From Saksenaea vasiformis B4078 (taxonomy: Eukaryota; Mucoromycota; Mucoromycetes; Mucorales; Saksenaeaceae): a DNA stretch of 64,000 nucleotides. Position 1 is the stretch's first letter; each line of letters starts with the position of its first letter. The DNA is taken from the NCBI GenBank assembly GCA_000697055.1, contig JNDT01001676.1, positions 154,531 to 218,530 on the forward strand, read 5' to 3'. This document shows positions 25,593 through 38,371 of the stretch, piece by piece. The notes under the pieces were generated by a model. The model saw only the letters and a list, made by a program, of their open reading frames with translations, ran no database searches and had not been told where the DNA came from. The position numbers and the translations under genes are program-made.

Positions 25593-26203
25593 ATAAGCTT
25601 TATAACCCATATGATTCCCCTCTCCTTTTCCCTTAACTCGTTTTCTTTATGTACACGTACCTAAGTAAAATATCACACGAATAATAATGGTCTCTCTGTT
25701 TGGAGCTAGAAAGATCCAAACGTTATTATTACTATTATTATTACCATCATTTTTAAAATAAATCAACATTTCATAACATGAAAAACATATCTAATTTTTC
25801 CATGTTACTGGTTTTCATAATAACACTTGTACATAAAGTGATAGACAAGTGCAGAGAATGCAAGTAACAGTAACCAAGCTCAAATATGTACCTGAAGCCA
25901 AAAAAGGAAATATAAAGAAAATGGCATTAAAGATTAAAATTGCTCGTAGCACAGTGCTTAGATTAGTTGACAAAACAGATGCAAGCGCAACAACGATGAG
26001 ATACGTTGTTAATATTTGTTATGTTTCGGAAACAGAGGCAGGCAAAAGCCGACAGATGAAATAGGTAGTTCGTTTACGATGGATCCAAAACAAGAAAAAT
26101 AAGCATCGTTTGTTTTCAACAAGGCAAGTGTTTTTATTTTTATTTTTATTAAACAACTGTTTTTTTTTTTACTTTACTTTTTTTCTCTTTCTTACCCGGA
26201 AAA
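25593..26203. other. Intergenic with ATT-type microsatellite
   Basis: Contains an imperfect (ATT)n tract at 25722-25743 and A/T-rich leader DNA before the Skt5 homologue, with a T-rich run just ahead of its start. A 71-codon frame at 25849-26064 has no motif and was not called. Confidence 0.6.
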
Positions 26204-28787
26204 ATGTCCACTGCTATGCTTTATGCACAGTCGACCAGACCGCAGCAACCGCAATGGTCGACTCACGCCTCTACAACCGCTATTGAAACATTACCGATTA
26301 AACGAATTGTTACTGTCCAAGAACTGGTACCTAATGTACAGACCACAAGAGGAGTACTGGTTATCCAGGAAAATAATGATGAAGACGAAGAGACGGAAGA
26401 CGATGAAAAGGAAGAAAAGCAACAAAGTTTAAGGCAATTAAGGAAACCGTTACCGAAGATCCCAACTACTAGCCAGCGCCACGGTAGTATGTTGTCACCT
26501 TCCATGGTGCGAGAATTATCTGATTCTCTTCCTTGGGAACGTCGTGTAGCTAGTTTAGAGCCCATCGTAGAAGATCAAGATAGTGAATCCAACTGCGAAC
26601 CGGACTCTCCCGTACTAGAACCTAGTGAAGATGGAACAGAAAATGAAGCTTCTTCTCCTGCCCTGAATAGTCCGCCCGTTATTCGACATTATCAATCTGC
26701 TGATGGCTGGCGATGGAGCACAACTACGACACAGGAGGACCACATCCAGACGGAGTTCAACGAAACCCATTCAGCAGGCATCATACCAAGCGCAGACGAA
26801 GCAAAATCAATCCCACCAGTGTCAAGTCTCGAAGAAGTGATGGACGCTGGTCTGGAAAATCAAAATCTCCAGAGCAAGGAAGAAATCAATCCTGGCAGTG
26901 ACGAGCACCACGCGTCAGGCAGCTGCCCATCAGACAACCAGTCGGTGCGTTCCCAAGATCCAGCTCTGCCCGTGGGCTCAGATTCCATTCTCTCCTCTGA
27001 GCAAAATAATACCAATGATGTTCTATCTGCAAGTGGAAACGAGATGACACTCCGCCGTCGCGCATCCAAAGAATTGGCTATCACCCAAGTAGAAGAAGAA
27101 GAAGAGGAAGAAGAGGAACAAGAGATCAAGGCTATAGGCACGGATAACTACGATGAAAACGGATTCACCACACCCATTGCATTCGTTTTGCAGCAACAAC
27201 AACAGGAACGAGAGAGACCCTCTGCGTCGCTATGCAGCTCTTCTTCTGTTTGCCTGTCCTCTAACATGTCGCCAGTGAGCACGGAGGAAGTATCAGCTGA
27301 TCCATTATTCTCGCGCTGGGGTTCTACGAATTCTTCACGGTTATGTCAATGTACACGTACCGATAGCCATGAAGCAGGATGTATTTTTGCCATCCGTACG
27401 CCAACATCACCAACTGCCGGTGAAAAACCGCCAATACATCTCCATTCTTCTCTATCCACGCCAGTCAGTGCTGGATCGGATGGCCCGGCCGCTATGTCTC
27501 GACTGAATATCGCATCATTTAGTTTAACTCATGATAAAGATGCCATCAAGACATATCGCCGGATGGCTGCGAAAACTAACGACAAAGATGTCCAGATGAC
27601 ATACGCCAACTATCTACTAGACGTTGCACAATTGTACGAGGATAAACCGGTACCTCAAAACGCGACCCGATCCACGACAAGACGCCGGTTGTTGCAAGAA
27701 GCTGAATATTGGATCGATCGACTAGCCAAAGCTGGCAAGGCTGAAGCATTGCTGATCAAGGGTCGCTGGCTTTTAGCAGGTGCAGAAAGTGGATGTGTAA
27801 GCGACGCTTACCAACGCACCCAGCCCACCAAAGCGGCGCGATGTTTCCAAGCTGCGGCCAAGGCAGGTTGTGTAGAAGCCCAGTACGAATTAGCACGGTA
27901 CTGGAAACAACGCGACGAGATGACCAAAGCTGTACGGTGCTACAAAGTGGCAGCATCGAAAGGCCATACCTTGGCAGCTTATGTAAGAGCATACCGTGAA
28001 TACAGAAAGAAAATAGAATAGTAACTGAAAGAGGGAATAGAAAATGGCTAGGATCCTACTTCGCGGTCAGCTGAACCAGAAAAAGAACATCAAGGATGGA
28101 CTGGCGTATCTCCAGGAAGCAGCAGACAGCAAAGGAGCTGAAAGTGCTGAGCCCGCATTTGTCCTAAGTTGTGTTTATTCGGATGATCTAGAACGTATTG
28201 GCTTGACAAGGGATAGCATGGCGTCGCAAAAGAATGTAGCTCTGGCTGTACATTACCTCCAGAAGGCTGAGCGTCTCGGTTTTCCAGCTGCGATGTATCA
28301 GCTTGGATTAGTACATCAGCAAGGCTTGCTGGGTTACTCTCCCGATGCCGCTCAGGCTTTTCACTATTTTGCAAGGGCTGCCGAGAACGGCTACGAACCA
28401 GCCATGCTTTCGCTGTCGGGTATGTATGCTCAAGGCATCCAAGGGTTCCTCTTACCTCATCCCGAGATGGCGTTTAAATGGTGCCAGCGAGCAGCTGACA
28501 AGGGTCTGGCGCAAGCTGAATACATGCTGGGGTAAGAGAGACAAATAGATGTGACCAAGCGTAATCTTTTTGTTGACCTGTCGGCATCTTTCTTTTTTAG
28601 CATGTGCTACGAAACTGGTAATGGCGTTGCACCGGATTATGCACGCGCGCTTGAGTACTTTGGCAAAGCTGCATCCAAAGGCTATGCTCTTGCCGAAGAA
28701 AAGTTGAACCTTCCAAGCACCAAAACCCAAACTTCTATGGCTCCAACGCAAGACCGTCTCGAATCATCCAATTGTTTTATCATGTAG
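26204..28787 (+). CDS. Chitin synthase activator Skt5/Chs4-like, Sel1 repeats, CaaX end
   Basis: Exons 26204-27982, 28041-28531 and 28601-28787 give 818 aa. The protein should recruit and activate a class IV (Chs3-type) chitin synthase at the plasma membrane. Residues 1-430 are acidic, Ser-rich and disordered, with a run of nine Glu. From about 440, tandem Sel1/TPR-like repeats follow (AAYKMARILLRGQL, AAMYQLGLVHQQGLLG, AMLSLSGMYAQGIQGF, AEYMLGMCYETGNGVAPDYARALEYFGKAA). The last residues are CFIM, a CaaX box for farnesylation, as in yeast Chs4. Repeats plus a terminal CaaX make the family call strong. The first ATG in the open frame was used. The phase-0 intron after TLAAY was chosen because it keeps the repeat register. 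Confidence 0.9.
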
Positions 28788-29219
28788 CATCGTTTCCTCC
28801 TCTATAAAGTAGCTGTTATAACTCCCTTGTATCTTATATATTTTTCCCCATATCCGTTACTATCCGTCATACAACCCTTTCTATCGTCCTATAAAATAAT
28901 ATTTTGTTTTAACGACACGTATACTTCGCACCCAGGAACGGAGCAAATACGCGCTCATTTTGTCATCCTGGTGTTCCCAGTTCCTATTCACATTGAAATT
29001 TACCATGTACCACAACGTCTTTTCTTTTGCTGATGGCATTGATAGCAGTTTTATGTGTGTCATGCCAAATGAAAACCAAACAGTTAGTCAAGCAGGAATA
29101 AAAGGTAGAGGAGCGAGAATTGCTTGATAAAAGGTGAAAGGGAAGAATGGGAATGGAAAGAAAAAAAGGGGGGGGGGGGAGACGTGTGTCATGCTTTGAT
29201 GCAAAATAGCACAAGTAGT
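28788..29219. other. Convergent 3' intergenic region
   Basis: Short spacer between the convergent Skt5 homologue and the polyQ gene. It holds A/T-rich 3' UTR-type sequence and a run of 12 G at 29168-29179. Confidence 0.6.
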
Positions 29220-30232
29220 TCATGCACCCGGTTTCGTCAATGCCAGCAAGCGACGATCGGTATAGCCAGACTAAAATAAGTTCATGTATGAGACAACACT
29301 ACCGTATCTTCTGTTATGCCCTTACACTCAATAAATCCTGTTCACGCGGCACTCTCATCTGCAGCATAGTTGTTCCTTTCATCGTCTGTCTCAAGATGCG
29401 TTTCAACGAATCATCGCCTTGGTGGCATGGCAAGTCAACAACTGGACAAAGAAGATGCATTGCAAATTACTTACGATTCAAGAGACATTTCCACAACCCA
29501 TCAAACCCTTTATACTGAAGTACCATTCCAGAAATCGAGTTGTCATTAAAAGACACACGAAGCCAGGTAATCAAAGGCTCAATCGTAGCATCAGCTGTTT
29601 CCCGAGAATACGTCAGTAACATGTCTACGCCGTCATGCACAGGTACTTACGAGCTAGCTGAAAGTATAACGTCCGATTGAACAACAAATGATTGACTTCC
29701 ACGATGATTCCGCCTGTAGGAGCAGCCTCAACCGCGTTTGAGTTTGTTTCTGCTGCAGTACCCGACGCGTGATTGACACGACTGACAGAATAATATGTTT
29801 AAGAGGCAGATTACTAAAGAAAGAAAAAGGGCATACGTACAATTGCGAATCAGAGGAGCCCGTCGACGTCTGCGTGTTTCCCGCGGCGGCTGCAACGGCT
29901 GCAGCCACAAAGGCAGCCGTATTGGGATCTTGCGGAGGCAAAGAATGCTGAGGCTGGCCAGTTGAAGAGGTGTTGACCGCTGGGTATGAGTGTTGTTGCG
30001 AGGAACGTGGATCGGACAAAGGATGAGATGTCTGTGGTTGTTGTTGCTGTTGCTGTTGCTGCTGCTCTTGTTGTTGTTGTTGCTGTTGTTGTTGCTGTTG
30101 TTGTTGCTGCTGCTGTTGCTGCTGCATGGCCTGGCTGTTTACCAATGCATTCATTCCCTCGATTAGTTTTCGAACTTCAGCCAAATCGTGGGCTGCAGCT
30201 TCGGATACTCTATCCATGACGAGATAATTCAT
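29220..30232 (-). CDS. Unrecognised polyglutamine protein, five exons
   Basis: Exons 30232-29841, 29781-29651, 29594-29475, 29441-29326 and 29270-29220 join in phase to 269 aa; an inner ATG at 30217 would give 264. The N-terminus is helical (SEAAAHDLAEVRKLIEGMNALV), then comes a Gln tract of about 35 residues and a Ser/Pro/Gln- and Ala-rich segment. The last 125 residues look like a compact domain: GGIIVEVNHLLFNRTLYFQL, DATIEPLITWLRVSF, GMVLQYKGFDGLWKCLL, LKRILRQTMKGTTMLQMRVP. Four consecutive GT-AG introns that all preserve frame support a real gene. I do not recognise the family. PolyQ plus the Ala-rich region suggests a nuclear or transcription-related protein, but this is a guess. Confidence 0.75.
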
Positions 30233-32271
30233 GTAAATGTGAAGAGCAGAAAGAAAAAAAACAACTGTCGGCGCAAGAAAATAAGTGTCTGCACACCACG
30301 GCTCCCAACCTACGGTCACGCAAATTTGCTCGTCGTTCTTATCAGAACCGCTTCAAACACTTCTCCTACTCCGATAAAGACGTGCGCTATACTTAATTCC
30401 GAGTAGCGCACTGCTGCTGTGTTTATTAGCGAAACGGAATGCTAGCGGATGAAGTAGAAAAAAAGCTTAACATGCTGGATTCAATCGCACTAAGGCTGAA
30501 CAGTGGCTTAAGATTCCTAGGCATAATATCAACGAAAACATGGGATCTCGGACTTTGTGATTGATCAACTTGAGACGCAGTACCTTTCCCCATTACGGTT
30601 GCTCAGCATTTTGTTCCAGCACCTCATCAAGAAGCCCACACAATACTTTCCGTTCTAGTATAGTAGACGTACCTGTTGTAGTCTGAGGAAGCTTTAGCGG
30701 AAAGCATGGATATGTCACTTTTTTGATTAAGAGGGATATACCGCTATTCTTAGGCAGGTGTTGCGTTTTCAATGCAGGAAAACGCTGCGTGTGGGTGCAT
30801 GTCTCAAAGGGATTTTCTAAGCAATGGAAGCTTCAAAGGGATGATAGAATTATTGCGCGGACTAGTCGCCTAGTCAGAGTTTTCACCTAGATATGATCGA
30901 ATATCGGCAGGCGTATTCAGTTGGTGAATTTGAAAGAAGACGAATCCTCTGGTTTCTGCTGAAAACGAAATGGATGACAGCTTGTCGATAGTACGAGTTA
31001 TAGATACGTTACGATTCGTGGTGGGTCATATAATATATTAAAACGATATCTCTTTACATGATGTAAACGCATAATAAAGATCCTTCATCGCCACAACGTC
31101 ATCAGCCCTCAAGTTCTTTTGACCTCTCCTTGACGTTTAAACCTATCGAAACTTTTTTTTCTGTTAGCTCCACCCTTCGGTCTGTTTCCCTTTCATTACC
31201 ATGGCAGACCTGCTCCTTATGCGATTAAGTTTGGAACTGCTTAGAGCGAGTATGGCAAACGACGAAGTACCATAATCTTAACAACAAAACAGAATTTTTT
31301 TTCGTCTACAATACTACCTCCATTGGAAGCTAGCTTGCAACGTACGGTTCCTGCACCACAAAAAGGACCCATTCATCTTGCTTTACCATCTGGCCCAAAT
31401 AACTAACGTGTTGCTGCTTTGCTGTCTACCCGAACCGACGTTAAGTATAAGTTTATTGCAGAGAGAACTGGTTCCAGTTATCTGATTATGAATCGCTCGT
31501 ATACTCTATTTCCAGAAATTAACTTCGCAGTGATATGTTGTTTCCGTGGATGAATGGTATTATATAGTTTCGTTGAACGCAATGTTACCTTAGAGAAAAG
31601 CGTAAAGGGGATAAAATAGCATGAGTAGTCGGTGTTCCATCCACTTGCAAAGGTCGTATTTGACGTACTGTAACTTCTGTAAAGATTATTCGCTAATTCT
31701 AGATGTCTTATCGCGTTTCTCCTACCATCGGCACTTCATCCACAGATACGACCAGATATACTCGGTCGGTTCACCAGTAATACTTATGACAGAAGACGCT
31801 AGGATAGACCGATACGGTCTTAAGACACCCACAGCGCATCCTATCTTATGATCTGTGTGGTAAAGCAACTACGATGATCACAACCTTCATGTGCGCCCAG
31901 CGACTTGGCGTGCTTCTTTGTTCCTAGAGAGTAAGGCCCGCATTCAGATTCAGCTGGGTTACAGGTTCTCAGAATTGACATTAATAATTGTCGATTCTAA
32001 TCAATTCTATATCGCTGCTCAGGACTATCCATCTCTGTCGGTTATATGTGCTCTCACAATTGCTGTATAATAAATATCTATAGTTGAGATCTGTAGTCGT
32101 TCATTTCCATTTACTTTTTACTTCTGAATAAGCCTTTATCGAGAGTCTCAAAATGTTTATCAACCTTTTCTCTCCTACTAATTCTTCAGTAACCAGCATA
32201 AATATAGTGCGTCAAATCCAATTCCAAGCTTTATTTTACAATCACGACATACCAACCACTCTTTTGTGGAC
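30233..32271. other. Gene-free stretch
   Basis: About 2 kb without recognisable coding, RNA or repeat content, apart from the 5' flank of the polyQ gene. A 76-codon frame at 31621-31851 has no motif. Confidence 0.55.
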
Positions 32272-34309
32272 TTAATCCGTCTCTTCTCCGTCTCTTTGAA
32301 TACTTCCAGCTTCAGCTTGTGCATAGGCTTGTCCTTGTATAGCAGCCTTTTCATACGATCTGAATGCTTCAACGCAGTCTTGTTCCAGCCCTCCCTTTCC
32401 ATCTCTGTGTATGTCGCCAATTTGGCATTGCGCATAGGCGTATCGTTGAATAGCAGCCTTTTCATACCATTTCAATGCTTCAACGTAGTCTTGTTCTGTT
32501 CCTCCCTTTCCATCTCTGTACATGTCGCCAATTCTACTTTGCGCTACGGCATTTCCCAGATCTCCTGACTTTTGGTAACACTCAAATGCTTTGGTGTAGT
32601 CGTGATCCACTCCTCCTTTTCCTTCGCGGTACATATCCCCGATCCTGATCATCCCGTTTCCCTTACTCTGCGCGTCAGCCATCTCATACCACCTGAATGT
32701 CTCGCTGCAGCTTTGTTCCACTCCTTTTCCATCTCTGTACATATCGCCTATCCTAAGTTGAATCTCAACGTTGATAGAAACACCAGCTTTTCCATACCAC
32801 CGAAGTGCTTGAGCGTAATCTTTGCAAATTCCTTCGCCATCTCTGTGCATGTCACCAATCCTCATCTGCGCATAGATATCGCCGTGAGCGGCAGCTGCGG
32901 TGTACCACTTTAGTGCTTCACAACAGTTTCGATCCACGACTGTGCCATCTCTGTACATGTCCGCAATTTTGATTTGTGCTTCGACGTTATTTTGAATCGC
33001 GGCTTTCTTGTACCATATAAAGGCTTCCTGATAGTCTTGACCTACTCTTTCGCCATGCATATACGGCAACCGTACATAGACTACATCACCATACTTTACG
33101 GGCGTATGGCCATGCTGTACATTTTTCGGTACAAAACTGTAGCTGGATGGATACGATCCTCATACAGGTCTTTTGTCAATGTGTCGGGATCTACAAAACA
33201 TAGGACTTCTCCTGCAGACAAAGAGAAAGACAATCATATGAGCTAGATCCTTTAGTGATTCCAGCGTGGTATATTGCCTTCGTGGCCTTTTGTTTGTTTT
33301 GTGCTAAATTCACTTTTTGCATATGGAACATGGCATAGATACTGGTCACGCTGACTGGCCTCTAAACCAGCTCCCGCAAAGCCCATAGGGCAGTTGTAGA
33401 ATACGTAATCGTTATCCAAGTTTCTTTTCGTAAACATCCTTCACTTGAAAGCGATATGGTTTGTCAAGGATGTCGTACAGTGGTTTCAACGCTTTCAGCT
33501 GGATGATCGTTGGTTTAGACTTGACGCTTTCTCGCCAGACTTCGGGCCCCTTGTCGAAATAGAAGGTTGGTTCATCACCTACCTTAGAGGTCAGAAATCG
33601 TTGTATCTTCAAGTTTCATGGTACCTATAACGCTCCAATCTCTACGACTCTCAATTCTTTTAACATGCACCGTTATAGTGTCGTCCTCAGATTTTGAGAC
33701 ATCTCCTTGTCTGGATGCCACTCTACCACCTTCAGAGCTATCATCAATTACTTCTACTTCAGTCGCTTTCTCTACCTATTACTACCCTTGAGGGATAGTA
33801 GTAACCAAATTGACCAAATATGTCTTGCAGTGCATGATATCTTTCGTTGTTTGTCCTTCCTTTCAAAGCGTCTTTGATTCCTCTTTTGAAATCGGGGCTA
33901 GCTTTAAACAGGTCGGAAGGTAAATACATCTACCGTTAAATTGGGGTTTTTTGAGGTCGCTGCAAATCTATCAGTTATTTACCTCAGCGCAAGAAATGTA
34001 GGAAACAAAGTATTCTGAAGCGCTGTTTCCCAAACACGGTTGGGCGTGGCCAAGCTTCCTGTAGTTGCTTCTGGCAGCAACATCGTATGCAAACGTCTCT
34101 GGGGAAAATTTCTGAACTTTTTCATCCGACAACAATCCAGCCTCCAAGTTCTCCATCACTAAACTTCTCCTGCATTCATACTCAATTAATTCTGCGCTTT
34201 CAGGCAATTCGTTGTCGATTTTGCAGATATCATATTTGTTGTCTTCTACTTCAAATGCAGGGGCTTGGGCACTTTGCCAATCAAAATGAACCCCACGTAT
34301 GGAACTCAC
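32272..34309 (-). pseudogene. Frameshifted Sel1-repeat protein gene
   Basis: The downstream half (33069-32272) is one open frame of 265 codons with at least seven Sel1-like repeats of about 36 aa (RIGDMYRDGKG, ALKWYEKAAIQ). The upstream half (34309-33252) holds fragments that splice sensibly at three places: an intron after SCAE into MYLPSDLFKASPDFKRG, one giving VVIGGRVASR, one giving SVIGGDEPTFYFD. Between about 33440 and 33110 the frame then changes at least four times within 330 bp with no usable intron: after VKDVYEK, after NIPRWN, before GEVLCFVDPDTL and after ATVLYRK. The pieces read continuously if single-base indels are allowed. No ATG starts the first fragment; 34309 is a GTG, so a 5' exon is missing. 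I judge it a decayed gene. Sequencing errors in A-runs could explain only part of this. Confidence 0.75.
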
Positions 34310-35406
34310 GAACGGTCTCGGATGAGAGATACATATCGATCTAGTTGGACGGATAGCGTTAGATAAATGCGATCGAGCAGATTGTATTTGACATGAGTAC
34401 CCTTTTTCCGTGAAAAGCTATCGGAAAAGCGAAAAAGATGCTTCCTCGGGTAGGCGCCGTCTGCAACCATACCAAGCCGAAACCTTAATTAGCATGGTGT
34501 CACATCACTGGTGCCACACGGCAACGCCAAAGTTATGACCTGCAGGTTGCACCTACGAACGATTTCACTATAGAGGGAAAAAGCAAGCAACTCATTTACA
34601 GGATCTTGAACAGTCCATTTGCGCAATCAAAGCGAGATCGTGACAATTAGTGGACACTTTTTTAATTCAGTCAGTGTAACTGAGTTTTACCGAAGCAGGG
34701 CTATCAGCATCGAGAATAGCACCAAGATAACGGGTGAAATCACCACAATATTAAAAGTGAGGAAGTATTATTGCACTCTCTCCCACGGTACAAAAGAATG
34801 CTTTGTCGTCGTAGCTAGATAATCGCTTTATCATAAATGATAAAATAAAACAGTACGTCTAATTTAGTGTGGTTTCTAATTAACCAAATGTGAGGACGAA
34901 GATTGTGCTCTTACTGAAGTGCAATTCTTGCGGATATGTAATGTCGAATCACTCTTATACAGACAACTCCTTTTTCCTGTCATGCAGTTGTTCAGATTTC
35001 TACGAAGCGTTGTCTGCCATACAACGCTATGAACAGCGAGGTCCGCAAGGACTAGAGCTTTGTAAACACCAGCAAAAGATCCAGGTTATCAGATGTAAGC
35101 CATTTGAGGAGATTGGGCGTTATGTTTTTGAACTATCGCGTGAAGCATGATAAAAACCTGCCCTCTTAACAATGCGGCAAGGAGCGCCATAGATGAATGG
35201 ATAGCAAAAGATCTTGCCTACGGACTCATGAAACTATCTATATCTAATATCGCATGTACTTGACTGAGGTAGGATCCATTTGTGATAACGTAAACGTTCT
35301 TTCAATAGATTCTACAAACAAACAAAATTTTACGGTTAACGAATCAACCATGTTACTAGTCATTTTTATTCTGTCTCATTTTTATTGCAGAAGATGTAAT
35401 TTTAAA
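34310..35406. other. Gene-free stretch with one Cys-rich frame
   Basis: Nothing recognised, except that the frame 34890-35150 (+, 86 codons) has paired cysteines (CNSCGY, SCSCS, CKHQ, VIRC) reminiscent of a small zinc-binding module. No neighbour exons or homologue are known to me, so it is not called as a gene. Confidence 0.4.
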
Positions 35407-36705
35407 CTATTGCTCTGGCAAGTGAAGAACAAAGTGATTAGGATCCAAGAAAACAGGGTCTAGGTTTCCTGCCTGCAGGATTTGTTGAATGAATGGAACA
35501 GCTACCCCAGTATTCAAATCGATTGCTACAACTGGATCGATTTGGAAAGGAGAACGGAAATCAAACCGACTCAAATGCCGAAGTACCAACTATTTCATTA
35601 GAGCGTAGAAGATAAGCAACGTTGATCTTCCTTCTTCCCGTAAATTTACCAAAACGTCGGATTGATGTTGATGCGCAGTGCCAGTGAGAGATAAACAGAG
35701 CGGTTGCGGAGACTCTTCGAGAATCTCCTGGACCGACTCGAAATTATCGGGCCAAAATGAGAATTGCTCACTTAGGATGGCGAGCACGGGCCGGCAAAGT
35801 CGGCCAAAGTTCTCCATCATTATCAGCGGTTGTGCCCATGGATCAAGCAGTAAACCACATTTGAATGGAGTCCGTGGATGATTTAACATGAGAATCTACA
35901 ATTACCCCTTGTAAACAAGGAAGACAGGAAAGAGAGACCTTACCGAGGTAGCCCCGCCAAAGCTGTGGCCGGCAATGATAAGGGAGTTCAAGTCCAAGGT
36001 ACCCTGAAACTCCTGTCCAAGCCGGCCTTGAGAAAGCATTTTCAGCGCCTGAATGCATTGGTTCACCTCTTTTACACGGAACCGGAGTTGTTCGTGCCGA
36101 AACTCCCATGTTTCGGGTGGGAAGTCGGCGTAGCGAATCCATTTACCATCGCCATCTTTCGCCAAGCTACCGGACTGATCTCGATGCTCTATTGCTGCCA
36201 CTACAAAACCATGACTAGCCATGTCCTGACAGAAAGAAGAGTACAGATGCCGGTTACCGCCTGAATAATATGGTACACAAGGGGTATATCGCGTCAGAAT
36301 GCCCAGACAGTTGCTTCTATTTCTTTTACCTAGGCCATGCGAGAAGATAATGACAGGATAGGCTTTTTCTGGCTGCAAAACCTGCGCATTCATATACGCT
36401 CTGATATGTTTATGTACTGCTTGTATGGAAAGCCAGTTTGCTAAGAAAGAGGGAAGTCGTGCCATATCACAAAGTGCTACCGTTGGGAGCGGTTAACCAC
36501 TTCGCGTAACGTTCATTTATTTACCAAGAGCATATTCCTTATGCGATATCCAATGCGCTTGTTGATCTGTATGAGTGACGATGGCGGGATAATATAATCT
36601 GAACAGTACAGCTTTATCCGTCTTTTTCTGAGGACTCCACTCCACGTCCTGACACCCGACTTCAAAAGGCCCGGTCAATGCTGGAAAGTCTGCCAATAGA
36701 GACAT
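35407..36705 (-). CDS. PAF-acetylhydrolase-like lipase (PAF-AH II family)
   Basis: Exons 36705-36525, 36476-36330, 36260-35944, 35895-35650 and 35589-35407 give 357 aa. The enzyme is an alpha/beta-hydrolase that removes short or oxidised acyl chains from phospholipids such as platelet-activating factor. The nucleophile elbow is GHSFGG with S209. The other triad residues are D233 in LLLDPWAQPL and H290 in GTAHQHQSD, in the family order. The oxyanion region PVIIFSHGLGGNR and SHGFVVAAIEHRD also fit. No signal peptide is visible at the N-terminus (MSLLADFPALTGPFEVG), so it is probably intracellular. The length is typical for the intracellular isoform II group. Intron joins are unambiguous by homology. 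The physiological substrate in the fungus is not known. Confidence 0.92.
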
Positions 36706-38371
36706 TTGTGCAAGGCAAACACAAAATCACCCCTGTATGAAACAGGACTAATATTTATACGGTTTAGTGAAGCAAGGCCAGCGGTTCGGCTTGGAACATC
36801 GAACTGATACTTCCCTTTGACCAAACAACAGCAGGCGTCCCGACAGTTCCTAGCCGCATTGAACTAGTTCAGTTTCATCACGGCCTAGATGACTCCTTAT
36901 CAATGTTTCCATCTTTCGCGATCATTTTATATAATCAGCGCCTTGCCCATCTTCGAAATAGGAGAGCATTCGGAAGATTTTATACAATTTAGTTCTCATA
37001 AAACCGATCTGGATAAACGTATTAACCTAACCACCTCGCGCATGATGCTGGCATTCTTACGCAACAAACGCCACCTTGCACCTGAGGACCGTTCAACCCC
37101 AATTCGAAGTTCTGCTGGAAACGGTATCGTGTCCCACTTTTCCTTTCTTGGTACATTTATTATTTGAAACCTTCGACAACAGATGACACCACGTATCTTC
37201 GTTTCTTTCTTCTCTCCTATCTGCCGTGGGGTAGAAAACAAACAATGACTTTGATAAGGGGATAATCACATTTATCAAGTCACATCAAAGGGTACAAAGG
37301 AAGCCAGGAAAATCACAAACAATTACGTTCATTCGGAATTCAGGTAAACCTACCAATAGCTATCGTCTAGCTACATAATATGAAGCTATCGATCACTACC
37401 TCTCACACTCTCATTTTGCTTAAGTCATCCAACGAAACTTATTGACAAAAATGGTGAGAGCAATGCAATGATGTCAAGTCATTCAAGCTGAGGAGAGAAG
37501 TAGCACAAACAATTGTATGGGATCAAGTCCGAGGTTTTAGCAGCATATACATGCCGCTTTTACCTCAGTAGTTCCCCTTTCCGGGGTCTCCTTGCAAACA
37601 GTCTTGTCACCTATTTGCGATGGTGCCCAGTCATTTTTTTTCCTTCTATCATCAACCAGCTGGAGATATGCTATCTTGTATTAAGCTTGCATTACTGTCT
37701 CAGGATCCGAGGTGCTCCAGCTAAACTTCTATATTCCCACCAAGCTTTGAGACTGATAAAAGGCCCTTTGCTTGCGTATTTCTGACGAAACTTCCAGGAT
37801 ATATTAATAGATGAATATATCCATAAGAAAACTATTTCCACAACACCTTCTGTCGGACCAGCTATCCTTCATGAACCAGAAACGTTTACGGAAAGCCTCT
37901 GTGCTTTCTCAATGATGAAAGTTTCGAAAAAGAAAGGCATACTCTGAAGAGTGTGAATTAAGAAATGACGTGATAAACCTCAATAATTATCTCACAATGT
38001 TATGACATAAGTGCTCTTGATGGAGAATGGTGTAAAAAGTAGATACTATAGCTGTAACAAATTTAACTAGGAAGAGTCCACCTTCAGTCTCTCAAGAATA
38101 AGCACAGAATTACTAAGCTAACTACTTATCTAAGGAAACCCCCCCCACTTCGACGTACTCTCGTACCAACTGTCGGCATGGAGAATCTCACTAGATCTTG
38201 AAGGAATCACCCTCGAGGCGAACCTTTCCTGGACAGACACAACGTGTAGCACAGATTGAACTCATTGGAAGAAAAAGATAAAATAACCGCGAGGTTTAGG
38301 ATCAAATGGAAGGAAAGACTAGAAACATCGGTAAAGCAAGACAGAAAGAAGTAGAGTTTGCCCTTGCTTTT
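36706..38371. other. Gene-free stretch
   Basis: Upstream region of the lipase gene, then unannotated DNA. No ORF with a recognisable domain and no RNA fold found. Confidence 0.55.

Noticed and set aside
29168..29179. Run of 12 G
   Set aside because: A homopolymer beside an A-run in a convergent 3' region. No function is indicated and it may be a sequencing length artefact.
32178..32568. Overlapping frames on both strands of the Sel1 region
   Set aside because: Repeat periodicity produces long alternative frames; only the minus frame with the YRDGKG/WYEKAA pattern is meaningful.
34890..35150. 86-codon frame with CxxC-like pairs
   Set aside because: Cysteine spacing is not a known zinc module and no flanking exons or promoter are evident. 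Noted in the gap entry only.
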